64,000 nt of DNA from Teratosphaeria epicoccoides (lineage: Eukaryota > Ascomycota > Dothideomycetes > Mycosphaerellales > Teratosphaeriaceae), in assembly GCA_021401465.1 (NCBI GenBank), contig JADDMT010000012.1, positions 310,001 through 374,000 of the forward strand. Reading direction: 5' to 3'. Positions 22,526 to 33,244 of this stretch are shown one piece after another. Under the pieces are notes generated by a model that had not been told where the DNA came from, did no database searches, and saw nothing but the letters and a program-made list of their open reading frames with translations. Numbering within the stretch: position 1 is the stretch's first letter; each line of letters opens with the position of its first letter. Position numbers and translations under genes: made by a program.

Positions 22526-24236
22526 GCATTCTGATTGCCAAGCACAGCATAACGAATGATGGTAATAGGTGGATGAAAGACAAATTCTCGCACGGACAAG
22601 AGGCTCTCTAAAGAGTCGTGCTCCAGGCTAATTGCATGTCATGAATACTGTATTTGGATCAAGCCGGTATGGACTGCAGGACGCTGCATATCCATGCTCT
22701 CAGCATTTGACATCTCTGGCTCCCTCATGGACAAACATGATCGTGGCAGACAAGCTGCTGATGCTCGCGGCAACATCGAAGGCTACGGCGACGCCAGGGA
22801 CGGACGCAGTCTCTCAGTCCAAGGCCGATTCTGATTTTCCAGACACCACCGACCCGGACGCGAGGATGGGAGAAGTGTAAGCCTTGCGCGGAGACGACCA
22901 CGCCATGATGCGATCTGGAGCGCCACGTTCGGACCTTCCAAGCAATTTAATTGTCTTTTGCAACGCCAGCGTCACCTCATGATGCTGATGTAGAACAGTT
23001 TGGACACTGTTGCACTCAGATTCGCGATGAGCACTGCCTTTAGAGCACAATGACGTCTCCGTGCCGGTTCTCAGTGACACACCATCATGGCGTGATGACA
23101 TGCGACTCTGTGCCCACCATGCAGACCAAAAAGCGCTCGCTCCGAGCTGAAAGACATCAGCAAGCACCCAAATGTCAGCACCTGGGCCACCTCGTCGTGG
23201 CGTCTTGCAAGAGACGTCGTTGTGATCCTCCAGCCCGAAGACAGTATGTCGGAGATCGTAACTGATGAAGCAGAAGCCTCGCAGGTGATCGATACCCAGA
23301 TGGTCCATTCAGTCCAAGCGCCGCTGACAGATCTCAAGCTCACGGTTCAGCCTGACACAATCGTCCTCATCGTGTCGCCATGATGCGACACGGACTGGAG
23401 TCAACATGCGTATTGGAACATTGTCCCGTGAAACCTAATTGACGGCGCGTGCAATATTGGAGGAGTGTTCGACAACTTCCCAGCCCCTCGTCGACACCGA
23501 CCGAATTTCCTGGCCGAGAGGGTCTTTAGCAGCAATCGGCGAGTCCCTGCGGCATTCCAACCACATGGCGGCAAGCTGATGATGTCTTGGTTCTTTCAGT
23601 CATGCCAAGACTTGCAGTATATCGCCACCGGAAGATCTGAGCACTTCGATGAGGATCCTGGACTGTTGTGGAAAGGTGGCATGGGCCACTGATTGGGCAA
23701 GGCTGTCAGCATGGGTGGTGATGAGTGCAGACGGCAATGGAAGAAAGTGTCGGTGTCGCTATGCTCCAGGACGTGCAGTAAGACATCGCATGGTAGCTTG
23801 GCCATGATTGTATTAGGCTGCCAGTGTCAAGGTCAAAGCGCAGGGCATTATTGAGGCTGGCGGTGCGGCACGTATGTGAGGGCTGTAACACAACACATGT
23901 TCAGTCATGCGAAGGCGCCCACTATCCATGGATCAGATAGGTCTCCTTGTCGATATGGGCGCATATGTGATGGGCAATATGAAAGAAGTCTCTTTCGTCG
24001 TTGAAAGAGAGGCCATGACTCGATGGTCAAATGGGCTCCATTAAGGCTATATAATATTGATTAATCGCTAGTCCCCGCATTTCAGTACATGTAAGTTTCA
24101 CTTGTCACTTTGCAAGGCTGTAAGAACCCGGTTTTTTACGGCGTTATCCTTGCTGGAACACGCGGTCGGTTATTCTCGAAAGTCGAAATCCACCAAACAA
24201 GGGGAGCATAAGGTACCCAACATCACCTCCGTGACC
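22526..24236. other. Intergenic, no supported gene
   Basis: About 1.7 kb. Frames such as 22814-23308 (minus, 164 residues) have no domain-like pattern. The last ~200 bp before 24237 form the leader and promoter of the CDC1-like gene by position. Confidence 0.35.
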
Positions 24237-24269
24237 ATGGGACCGCTTCAATCTCCTCGCCGCCCTTGA
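24237..24269 (+). promoter_or_regulatory. uORF of 10 codons overlapping the start of the CDC1-like gene
   Basis: An ATG in strong context (gtgaccATGg) at 24237 opens a 10-codon frame that ends with TGA at 24267-24269; the A of that stop is the first base of the main ATG at 24269. This stop-start overlap places the main start where terminating ribosomes could reinitiate or where leaky scanning must bypass the uORF. Translation control is an inference; the arrangement is seen. Confidence 0.5.
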
Positions 24270-26563
24270 TGATGCTATTCCGTCATGCTGTCCCTCACCA
24301 CTATCGCGGGGCATTACACCGTCTTCCCTTCCTTCGACGACTTTCCTTGGGAACGGCCGCTGTCACGTTGATATGGATTTATGTATTGTACTGGGGAGAA
24401 CGGGCGACGTATCAGTCACACATAGCCAGCTGTGACTGGGCCAAGTGGGAGCGATGGCCCCATGATGCTGCGCCGCATCGCATCGTCTTCATATCAGATC
24501 CGCAATTGGTCGACCCGCACACATATCCGGGGCGACCATGGCCGCTGTCGAGCCTGACTGAGGCATACACCGATCGCTATATGGCCAGGAACTTCAGGTT
24601 GATCAACAGGAAGCTGGATCCTGACTCGATCGTCTTTCTTGGCGATCTCTTCGATGGAGGCAGGGAGTGGGCCCCGTCGAATGCCCAGCCATTGAGATCG
24701 AGCCAGCGGAAGGCATTGGACAAGCAGATCGAAGGCGAGGCCAGGGAAAGGAGGAGTGACGATGCAGGTGCCGGTGATCAGTCTGGTGGCGCGAAGGTCA
24801 AGAGAAGCAAGGAGACTTTTGAGAAGGCGAAGCTCAGGCCGCATGACCATGCCATCAGGAAGGAGGACCATTTCCTGGACGAGCGCGGCAATGATTTGAA
24901 GGCGTTCGTGTATGGGGAAGACGGCAAGTGGGCAAAGTGGGGCCAAGAGAAATGGGATGAAGACTACGAGCGGTTTGGACGCATCTTCTTCGAACAAGAC
25001 CAGCTGTATCCTCAACGAGACCGTGAGGTTCTGCCAGCGTTCGAGATTGCGCAGGATGCCATCGCAATCGACAACGGAGCTCGCAATATCATGACCACAG
25101 AGTACGCCGTGGCAGGCGGCAAGACACGGCGTGTACTCATTGGTCTGCCCGGCAATCATGACATTGGCTTTGGGCTTGGTGTGCAGCTGGCAGTGAGAGA
25201 CCGGTTTCAAATGCGCTTCGATGAGACAAACCGTGTAGATGTCCTCGGCAACCACACTTTCATCAGCATCGACTCACCATCTTTATCTGCCTATAGCCAA
25301 TTCATGCCAGGAGGAGGCGAAACGCCTTCGAATAAAGTTCCTGAGCTCAAACACATATGGGAACCAACGGCGAAGTTTCTGGAAAGCGTGCGCAAGCCGG
25401 CCGACAAAGCAGTGACTGATGCGCTTCGAGCATTGTATCCCGACCGGCTGAGTCAGGCAGGGCATTCGCACAATGTTGTGGATCCCAGGGACGAGGCGAA
25501 GACGAGCGCTGGCGGAAGCGACCAGGTGCCTAGTGCGCAATTGCCTGTCGTCCTGCTAACACACGTGCCGCTGTATCGTGACCCAGACACAGAGTGCGGC
25601 AAATATCGCGAAGGCGGGAAAGCCATTCCCATCCGCGCCGGCATACAGTATCAGAATGTCATGACACGATCGCTCTCTGCAAACTTGATGAATAATGTGT
25701 TTTCTGCCGGTGAGGTCGCGAACGTCTTCTCTGGCGACGACCACGACTACTGCGATGTCACGCACCGGTACAATATCATTCAGCCAGGACCTGCTGGCGA
25801 TAGGCAGAGGTCGTCTATCAAGACTGTCCCTGAGATCACAGTCAAGAGCTTTTCATGGGCTATGGGGGTGAGGCGGCCCGGCTTTCAGCTTCTGAGTCTA
25901 TGGAACCCCGTGGACGAACGTGGTGAGACGCTGGGCATACCGCTTCCAACGACACAGAATACGATCTGTCTGTTGCCTGATCAGCTCAGCATCTTCATTG
26001 ACTATGCGCTGCTTCTGGGTGTCACATTAGTCGTGTTGCTCATCCGTGCCGTGGTGCTCAGCCTGCGACCGGAGAGGTCTGAAGACGAGGATACCAACAC
26101 AACTCCCCGATTTGTGCTGCCACGCTACCGCCCGAGCAAACCCACACGCACCAATAGTGGAAAGAAAGGTCGTCAACGTGCCTCTTCGACCTCAACGTCT
26201 AGCAGCCCCCACAACGCCAACGTGAGCGTACAACGAAGCCAATCCGCTCGCTCCCGTGGTATCAGTCCTTCGACTGAGGATGCGCTCAATCTGCAGGCGC
26301 ACGAAGGCAAGCCGTTGATCGACAAGGCGGGCTACTATCCAGCAGTTCAATGGAAGGATCCGGACGAGGAGAGCGATGATGAGGAGAAAAGTGTAGGCAT
26401 CCCGGCCGAGGGCGGAGATGAAGGGATTGATAGTCAGAGTAAGATCCGGCGGAGTGTGAAAAAGACAAAAGTCAGGAGAGCACTGGGGGAGTTGGCGAGT
26501 AGTCTTGTGGTTGTCGGGATGCCGGCTTTGACGTTCTATCTATGGTTGATACGTAATGGGTAA
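24269..26563 (+). CDS. CDC1: CDC1/TED1-family membrane metallophosphoesterase
   Basis: Single exon, 764 residues. Yeast Cdc1 and Ted1 (PGAP5 in animals) are Mn-dependent phosphodiesterases that remove ethanolamine phosphate from GPI-anchor mannoses in the ER and Golgi. All metal-site blocks are visible: SDPQLVDP, FLGDLFDGGREW, GLPGNHDIGFG, LLTHVPLYR and FSGDDHDYC. YPGRPWPL with LTEAYTDRYMARN after block I is typical of this family. A membrane helix precedes the domain (TAAVTLIWIYVLYW), a second follows it (IDYALLLGVTLVVLLIRAVV) and a third is at the very end (VVVGMPALTFYLWLI). A highly charged insert lies between blocks II and III and a Ser-rich disordered region before the last helix, making it longer than yeast Cdc1 (about 490). 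Cdc1 versus Ted1 orthology is not settled by motifs alone. Confidence 0.88.
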   Translation: MMLFRHAVPHHYRGALHRLPFLRRLSLGTAAVTLIWIYVLYWGERATYQSHIASCDWAKWERWPHDAAPHRIVFISDPQLVDPHTYPGRPWPLSSLTEAYTDRYMARNFRLINRKLDPDSIVFLGDLFDGGREWAPSNAQPLRSSQRKALDKQIEGEARERRSDDAGAGDQSGGAKVKRSKETFEKAKLRPHDHAIRKEDHFLDERGNDLKAFVYGEDGKWAKWGQEKWDEDYERFGRIFFEQDQLYPQRDREVLPAFEIAQDAIAIDNGARNIMTTEYAVAGGKTRRVLIGLPGNHDIGFGLGVQLAVRDRFQMRFDETNRVDVLGNHTFISIDSPSLSAYSQFMPGGGETPSNKVPELKHIWEPTAKFLESVRKPADKAVTDALRALYPDRLSQAGHSHNVVDPRDEAKTSAGGSDQVPSAQLPVVLLTHVPLYRDPDTECGKYREGGKAIPIRAGIQYQNVMTRSLSANLMNNVFSAGEVANVFSGDDHDYCDVTHRYNIIQPGPAGDRQRSSIKTVPEITVKSFSWAMGVRRPGFQLLSLWNPVDERGETLGIPLPTTQNTICLLPDQLSIFIDYALLLGVTLVVLLIRAVVLSLRPERSEDEDTNTTPRFVLPRYRPSKPTRTNSGKKGRQRASSTSTSSSPHNANVSVQRSQSARSRGISPSTEDALNLQAHEGKPLIDKAGYYPAVQWKDPDEESDDEEKSVGIPAEGGDEGIDSQSKIRRSVKKTKVRRALGELASSLVVVGMPALTFYLWLIRNG

Positions 26564-27301
26564 TGTAATGGCTCAACAGAACGGCAGAAACTCCAGAAGA
26601 CATACAATTGTTACGTTTAGTTTCAGAGCAAACATCTGGCGGTTCACCATGAAGTATCATAGGTTCAGTGCCATGCGGTACGAGCAAGCGCAAGTCTATG
26701 CCATCCGCTGTGAATTGTCCGGCGCATGCAACGCTGTTACCAGGTTTAGCCATGTGGTAAACTCTACAAGATACCTGCCTCGTAAGCAGATTGACATGAG
26801 CCTTGATGTGCAAGAAGATACCTGCGACTTCTTGGGGTATGGTATTCACATTGCATGAACCGGCAATAGGTGTATAGCAGAGCGGGTCTGCGCGACCTAC
26901 TTTGGCTCTCTCAACGTCACATTGTCAAGCTTTGGGGACCGGACGATCGAGCAGAACGGGAAGGACCTGCACGTACGCTACGTAGCTCCCGGATTTGGCG
27001 AGAGCGTTGAGAAGGAGCAGGCATTTGAGTAACTCGTCCATTCCGAACTCGTCAAGCATGCCATCGACCACAAACCACGCAGAAACCCCATGAGATCTTG
27101 GGTGTCGTCGCGGCCGTCGTAAAAAATCTATGCATCGCGATTCTGGCCGTCCGGAGCGCCGTGGCGCGAAGACATCTCTCGGGGCCGCGGGTTGCGGGAA
27201 GGAAACTTGCTCAAGCATAGGAGACGAGATCTAGAGCTAGAATTCGGTTTGAGATGTTCTTGAAAGGTAGTTATTTTGCACACCACAGGTGACCAGGGAC
27301 T
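26564..27301. other. Intergenic, no supported gene
   Basis: About 740 bp. A 97-residue minus-strand frame at 26925-27218 (with an Leu-rich stretch ELLKCLLLLNALAKSG) is the only mentionable one; no start, splice or domain support. Confidence 0.35.
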
Positions 27302-27625
27302 TTAGACAGGAGGATGGTAGAGAGCCGAGTGAAAGGGGTAGGATCGTGCAGTCTCCGCTTGCGAAGGGTTGGAGGTTCTAAGCGAATGTGGCGCGCGATT
27401 GCATCGCGTGGCGCGGATGCTGATGTGCAGGCGCTGATGGCGGTTGTCCTGGATGCCGGTGGTGAGATAGAAGTTGGGGTGGAGGATGGGGGTGATTTGG
27501 AGGGCGAGAGTGAGGATGAGGATGACGTAGACGAACATGACGCCGAGGGTGAGGCTGACGATAGTCGGTACACGGAGCGCGCGAACAAGAGAAGTAAGTG
27601 CGGCTAAGTGATGAAAGAGTCGCAT
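27302..27625 (-). CDS. Hypothetical single-pass membrane protein, 107 residues
   Basis: An ATG-started single-exon frame with one convincing transmembrane helix near residues 18-45 (core VSLTLGVMFVYVILILTLAL) preceded by a short basic, Leu-rich N-terminus. The rest is polar and Arg/Ser/His-rich. Third codon positions are C-rich as in the real genes of this window, which is a mild sign of coding. No family recognised; it could be an organelle membrane protein. Confidence 0.4.
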   Translation of the reverse strand: MRLFHHLAALTSLVRALRVPTIVSLTLGVMFVYVILILTLALQITPILHPNFYLTTGIQDNRHQRLHISIRATRCNRAPHSLRTSNPSQAETARSYPFHSALYHPPV

Positions 27626-27712
27626 TACGGGTCCGCTCTGGGGACCCTACAAGCCCTGGCTACCGTCATATGAGATCGCTGATCACCTCTCATCGGGCTG
27701 CATTGCCAAGCA

Positions 27713-29467
27713 TCAGTACATTCGCCTCTGCCTGAGCATGCCATCGACCTCCCACCCGTATTTCGTGGCTTCAACTCTCAAAGACGGCAGGGTTTCCCTC
27801 AAATTCCTGATCTCCAGATTGTTCACCTTCCCAGCCGTATACACATAGAGCAACGGCTTCTTTATCATGCCACGAGCCAAATTGTGTAGCACCTCGATGC
27901 CCTGGCGTTTGCGGGCAGTGAACTCTTCGGCTTCGGAAATACTGATGAGACATGTTTGAGAGCTGCACCGATTGGCCCAAAGATCGGTCATATCGCCATG
28001 CTCAAGGTCAAGCGTGAGCTGGGTCAGGGCGGTAGTCATGTTGACGCTACCGAAGCGGCTGAGCTGCTTGACTGAAGACTGAATGGCAGTCAGCAGACGA
28101 TCCCGAGCTGGTGGCTTCATGACGGCAAAGCGAGAAGCAGGGGACGTCAGATCCAGGATCGCGCCCTCGGCGAAGTCCTCCTGCGGTCCTCGATGCCAGA
28201 GTGGCGCATGGATCCGGAGCTTGCGCAGGTGGGATGTGTTCACGGCGCCGATGGTGGCAAGGAAAGACTCAAGTTGCATCCATGCGGAGGTCGGCCAGGG
28301 AAACCAGAATGTATTTCCTGAATAGAAGACACGCGCTGCTTCCTCGTAGACAGACTTCGACACCCATAGCAAGCCAGTCGTCAGAGCGCGACACGGGGCT
28401 CGGTCCTTCCTTGTCTTTGCCGCACGCTCCTCCAGAGCGAACCTGAAGGGTCGCATGTCATTCTGCATCTGCACGACATCGGCAATGACCTTGTTCCACG
28501 TGACTGGTATATGATACGTGACATCCCCGGAAGTGATGTTTTGCGTAGCACTGGGCATGCGAGTGTGCCCATTGACAAACGAGCGCAGCCAAGTGAAGTC
28601 GATCCTGATCGACTCGTTGCTAACCAGCAAGAGCTCGAAAATGCGTGTCCTCACCTTGTCTGGCAAACGGGTGAAGGGGAAGGCGCGCACAGGCCTGGCT
28701 TTGCACGGCGCCGGCGTGGCTTGGTCGTAGCTGGGCACATAACGGTCAACGTTGGCCACCTTCTCATTGCGACGCAGCTCCAGCAGATCTTCGTACGCCA
28801 TGTCGCTTTTCCTCGCGTCCCATTGGCGCCGGACGGCATTGCGCTGTGTTTTCCAGGTCTTGCGACTATCTCTGTCGAGATTCTCTGGAGTAGCGGCTCT
28901 GGTTGTCGCAAATGCAGAGCTGCTGTTAGATTCTGAAGGGCTGTTATGACCTTCCACTAGCGACGAGGTTGGAGATAAACCCGAGAGATTGCTCGATGGA
29001 ATGGCCTCCCGCATTCTCGTGGCGTCTGGGCGGTCAAGCAGCACGCGGCGAGAAGCATGGACGTGGCGGCTGTGCTCACCCTCGCGCCGTCTGCCGTTAC
29101 TTTCAGGACTAGTAGGAATGCCAAGTCCACCAACGCCCGCTGTGCCTTCGGACATGACTTTTGCAGCCATTGGTGATGGAGTTTTGACGTCCAATTCCAG
29201 CTTAATGTCAACGGGAGGACTGTACGGCGTGACGGACTCTGGCGACAGGTCGAGTTTCTGCTTCTTGCCCGTGCTATATTCTGGTGATTGCGCCGGACGC
29301 TTAACAGGAGTCGCAACATCAGCTTGCTGCTGAATCATGGACAATATTTCAGCGTTGAGTTGGAAGGTGGCTGTTGGACTCGATGCCGACGCGCTGCTGC
29401 CCACTAAGTCGGCGAGCTCGCGGTCGAATATCCCACGCGCGATCGTGAATGCATCGTGTGGGTCCAT
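27713..29467 (-). CDS. F-box-like fungal protein with disordered N-terminus
   Basis: Single exon. I choose the ATG at 29467 (MDPHDAFTIARGIF, 584 residues); the frame stays open upstream to an ATG at about 29710, but that extension is Cys-rich and unlike the rest. Residues to about 260 are Ser/Pro-rich with a basic patch (TGKKQKLD) and look disordered and nuclear. A helical region with WKTQRNAVRRQWDARKSDM follows, then an F-box-like start, FPFTRLPDKVRTRIFELLLV, and a long alpha/beta region with WVSKSVYEEAARVFYSGNTFWF, a signature of the large family of fungal F-box-like proteins of unknown target. It may act as an adaptor of an SCF ubiquitin ligase, which is inference. Confidence 0.75.
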   Translation of the reverse strand: MDPHDAFTIARGIFDRELADLVGSSASASSPTATFQLNAEILSMIQQQADVATPVKRPAQSPEYSTGKKQKLDLSPESVTPYSPPVDIKLELDVKTPSPMAAKVMSEGTAGVGGLGIPTSPESNGRRREGEHSRHVHASRRVLLDRPDATRMREAIPSSNLSGLSPTSSLVEGHNSPSESNSSSAFATTRAATPENLDRDSRKTWKTQRNAVRRQWDARKSDMAYEDLLELRRNEKVANVDRYVPSYDQATPAPCKARPVRAFPFTRLPDKVRTRIFELLLVSNESIRIDFTWLRSFVNGHTRMPSATQNITSGDVTYHIPVTWNKVIADVVQMQNDMRPFRFALEERAAKTRKDRAPCRALTTGLLWVSKSVYEEAARVFYSGNTFWFPWPTSAWMQLESFLATIGAVNTSHLRKLRIHAPLWHRGPQEDFAEGAILDLTSPASRFAVMKPPARDRLLTAIQSSVKQLSRFGSVNMTTALTQLTLDLEHGDMTDLWANRCSSQTCLISISEAEEFTARKRQGIEVLHNLARGMIKKPLLYVYTAGKVNNLEIRNLRETLPSLRVEATKYGWEVDGMLRQRRMY

Positions 29468-29710
29468 GTTCAGCGTGACAGCGAAACTCAAGCGATGGTC
29501 GATGCTTGGTGAGGTGCTGTTGGTGGATCCTTCACGCGCATGTGAGTCGAAGAGACAAGGGTGCAAACAAGCTTTGCTACTAGTCGTCTCACCATTGCTT
29601 TCAATGGAAGGAGCGCAAACAGAGGACATGCTCAAGTATACCAAAGATCTTTGGCTCCCGGCGGCATTCTGAGTCAAACAAACATAGCAGCGAACGCTGG
29701 GATAGTGCAA

Positions 29711-30088
29711 AAGGCGTCAATTGAGTGGAGTGGACTTTCTTCCTCACTGCATCGTGCACCCCTACCACAGTCTCTGGACCATACTTAGCGTGATCCGTGC
29801 GCGGGCGGAAGGCGACCGGCATTCGCAACGCCGCGCACAGCGATCGTGATAAGTGCACTGGATCTCTTGCCCGTTATCTTTCGAGCTCTTAGACCGCTCG
29901 AGCATAATATGAGCTTTTCGAGCAAAGTGTGTGCCCTTCGACAGGCAGATCTTGGCGTCAGGTGGCGGCAAATGTATCGTCTACGCGAGCGGCGAGTCCA
30001 CGCACAAAGAGCCTGTTTAGGCAGCCTTGGTGACCAGTGCGTGATACAGCGTCGGATGTTGTTTGGTTCCCTGGCTTTTTCGCGTCGT
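29711..30088. other. Intergenic between F-box-like gene and CMC2
   Basis: About 380 bp: promoter of the F-box-like gene and 3' region of CMC2. Nothing else seen. Confidence 0.4.
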
Positions 30089-30389
30089 TCAGGAATTCGC
30101 ATCGATGTCTGCCCAGATCGCTTTCATCTTCGCCCTCTTCTCTTTCGCCTCCTCCCGATTCTTGACCGTTCTCTCGACCCTCTCAGCACGCAAACATTTG
30201 TTGACTTCAGTCTTCAAGCCACTGCACATGCCCATACACTTCCACAGGAACCCCCTCGCATGGCATTCATCGAGCGCGGTCATGATCTCCTCGCATCCTT
30301 GTCAATAAATGGTCAGTCGACGCCACGCCAGCAGTGAATGGGTGATAGATCATACCTGTGTTGTCCTTAGTATGCAGATGAGGATGCAT
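30089..30389 (-). CDS. CMC2: Cytochrome c oxidase assembly factor Cmc2 (twin CX9C)
   Basis: Two exons, 30389-30356 and 30297-30089, with a 58-nt intron (GTATGA donor, ACAAG acceptor), 80 residues. Cmc2 is a small soluble protein of the mitochondrial intermembrane space, imported by the Mia40 relay and needed for cytochrome c oxidase assembly. The N-terminus MHPHLHTKDNTG is diagnostic and is reached only through the intron. The Cys pattern is C-E-E..ECHARGFLWKC (CX9C) and CMGMCSGLKTEVNKC (second arm), followed by the helical LRAERVERT and a Lys/Glu-rich tail. The gene is divergent from prefoldin subunit 2 with 194 bp between start codons. Confidence 0.92.
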
Positions 30390-30583
30390 GATGCCTTGAT
30401 TGCTCAAGTCTATTCCACCTCTTTGCTAGGGTATACGAAGAATCATTGCCAGGATGGCCGAGGCATCATGAAAGTCGAATGTTCAAAGCCCCTGGTCACG
30501 TGGGGACGCCTCCATATGACTCATGCTCACAAGCACCTTCTCAGGCTTGCAGTGGAAATGGACTGAACTGCAGCAACCCCAAG
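30390..30583. promoter_or_regulatory. Shared 194-bp divergent promoter region CMC2 / prefoldin 2
   Basis: Only 194 bp separate the two divergent start codons, so both promoters and leaders must fit here. No clear TATA box stands out. Co-expression is an inference from spacing. Confidence 0.5.
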
Positions 30584-31330
30584 ATGTCGCAGCAGGCCAT
30601 CTCGGCGAAAAAGCAGCAAGGTCGGTGGTATAGTGCCAAGCGAATTATCACACCTGTCTGACACGAGTCCCCAGAGCTGCAAGTACAATATTCAAATTTC
30701 AAAGACACCCTTCAGGCCATCGCGCAAAAGATAGGCGATATTGAGCAAGAAACCGAAGAACACAAGTACGTCAAGGTCGAGCTCCGGACTCGTTCTCCAC
30801 GATGCCACTACCCTTTCAAAGTCGATGCACTCCGCCAGAACGACGGCATGGCATTGGACTTCAAGTCCATCTCTTGCCTCGCTTTTCTCCCACCGCCCCG
30901 AAGCAAGATCTTGTGGACTGCACGTTCGCAGATCTCATACTTGTCATGAAAGCAATGGCATGTCGCGTAGTCTTCTGAGCATTTGTTAAGACTCTCCACT
31001 CAAGCGGCAATAGGAGGAAGCATAGGCAGCTAACAGTTCCACCTCCAGACTTGTGCTCGACACTCTCACACCTCTGGCTGGTGAACGGAAATGTTTCCGC
31101 ATGATCAATGGTGTCCTGACTGAGCGGACTGTGGCTGAAGTCCTGCCCGCGCTGCAAATGAACTCAGATGGCTTGAAAAAGGTACTCGAGGACCTTGTGA
31201 AGCAATATCGCTCCAAGCAAGAAGAAATGGAGAAGTGGAAGGTATAACTTTTGGCTGGAATGTCTCAGCCGGAACCGTTTGCTGAATTCATCTACAGAAG
31301 AGAAATAATGTACAGGTCGTGCAGCAATGA
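30584..31330 (+). CDS. GIM4: Prefoldin subunit 2
   Basis: Four exons: 30584-30620, 30675-30765, 31049-31241 and 31298-31330, total 117 residues. Prefoldin 2 is a beta-type subunit of the cytosolic hexameric chaperone that hands unfolded actin and tubulin to the CCT chaperonin. The spliced protein reads a first coiled-coil helix (QYSNFKDTLQAIAQKIGDIE), the beta-hairpin region TPLAGERKCFRMINGVLTER and the second helix (NSDGLKKVLEDLVKQYRSKQ), ending KKRNNVQVVQQ as usual for the family. The last exon is only 33 nt and reading through intron 3 would stop after EKWKV, so splicing is needed for the conserved tail. Intron 1 has a weak donor (GTCGGT) but a CTGAC branch site; intron 2 is unusually long (283 nt). 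Confidence 0.92.
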
Positions 31331-33244
31331 GCGCCGAAACGCCTTCAGAATAAGCTTCGTGCCTGGCATTGTCTGCCTGCTAAGTCTCATGGCTGGGTCA
31401 GTCAGCTTCTGCTCGTTGCATTGACCACGATGTTGCATGCACCGACTTGCACCACATCGGCAGCGCCCTGGCATAACATAGCGGAGAGGGCGGCCGAACC
31501 TTCGATCGCCTGGGCTCCCGAGATAGACGAACACGAAGACTGCGACATGCCTGAGCTATGTCGAAGTGTAGAACCGGTACATCTGAAGTTCAAAGACGGC
31601 AATGGGCATCGGTCCGATCACGTTAACGTGGAGTTGGTCAGCTGGCCAGCTGTCACCTAACGCCTCTACAACCGCAGCATTACAGCGGCAGCATTGCTCA
31701 ATTGAACAGCCCTCATAGCCACTGTCTGACAAGCACAAGCTGTCTCTGACACGAGCCTTGTTATCGACATGCGCTGTGCGGCGGTACCCCATGTCGTGAC
31801 ATTGTGCCGCTGCGTCACCCTCACGTTCTGTTTGGTGAGGCTTTCCACGCAATTGGGACATTCACAGCAAGGGTGTGGGCCTATGCAGCTTAATTTGCGC
31901 CGCATTAGCCCTGTACTCGAAGGCCTCGAGCATTGGGTAGAAGTAGAGATTCAGCGCTGCCATTGGGTGCCTGTGAAAGTAAGGCTAAGGTCAGGAACCG
32001 CTTGGACGCTACTGGTCGTTTTCGGCTTCAGGCGTTCACGATGAGCATTGGGCAACAGCGTGCTATTGCAGCGGTGTTGCCTCGTGGCCGCAACGATCAA
32101 GCATTGCTTTGAGCCATCTGCTCGGCCATTCCTTCTGCCAGCGCACATGATGCAGCTAGGGGAGCCGAGGGCTTGGGCTCTCACGCAGCTCGGCAGCTAT
32201 TACGGTCTCATGGCCTGATGCAAGTCGGGGCCGCAGACTCTAATCGCTACAGACTAAAGCAATGTCTGCAAATGCTGAGTTGATGGTGATGGCAACATTG
32301 ACCGTCAGTGATCGACGCAATGATATTTTATCTCCTGCCACCATCACATGTGAAGAGTGAGTACATGTATGCAAATAACAAAGCAAGCGACCATTCATGA
32401 AGTCAAATGCCGCCGAAATGATCTCATTGGCTGAAGCCGGAAAACCAACTTGGCGAGGCCAGATTCGGGCTTTTCGAAAGCTCGACTGGACCAACCATTG
32501 CTAGCTCTTTTCTCAACTCGTCGTGCAATTGGCAGTATTCAGCAATTATTGCAGCGACTTGGACATCCATATCTGCACTGTTGCGTCACGAGGCTTTGTC
32601 GACGACGCGACCTCGAACCCGGACGCCCTGGAACACCGCCATCTCACACGCGCGCCAATCTCTGCTGTGCATCGGCGTCACTTGGAGGCGGGTGACGCGG
32701 AAGTAGCTGGGATTGACCATCGCCATCCGCATGCTATCGCACCTTGCGTGTACTCGACGGCGGTGCCGCAGTAACGACACAGTGCACACCCTGAGAAAGC
32801 CATTGCGTTCGCTGTGGGATTTAGCCAGGATCGCGCCTCGTGCCAAGAATTGATCAGCCGCCCTCACCGCCGCGACTGAGGCGTGCTATAGCGTTTGCTT
32901 GGTGAAATCTACATCTGGCATCAGCACCGATTTGGCCAAAGTGGGAACTGGGACCTTGCACAAGAGGAATTCTGGTCGTGTCACCGCCCATCGCGGCTGC
33001 ACTCGCTACTCTTGTTCCTTCCTGGCGCGCCTGCGTGGAACATTCGCCGAAGCCGGTATCCGCCTCCGCCTGCATCAGCTTCCGAACCAGCAGAATCGCG
33101 TTGCACAACTGCAGCAGGGAGCATAGGCCGGGTCTAAGCTAAGGCAGGGGAGTCTGTGACGTGGTTGACCAGCGAATCGATTGACAGCGAAGCACTGACG
33201 ACACGGTTTGGTGCACACCGTCTCTGCGGGCCTCCGAGTACAAT
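31331..33244. other. Long intergenic region, no supported gene
   Basis: About 1.9 kb. Frames are short, mixed on both strands and give no recognisable domain. The segment before 33245 holds the promoter of the hapC gene by position. Confidence 0.4.

Noticed and set aside
21919..22599. 226-residue minus-strand frame
   Set aside because: Residue pattern is Arg/Cys/His-rich and not protein-like; a different frame gives the better microprotein model.
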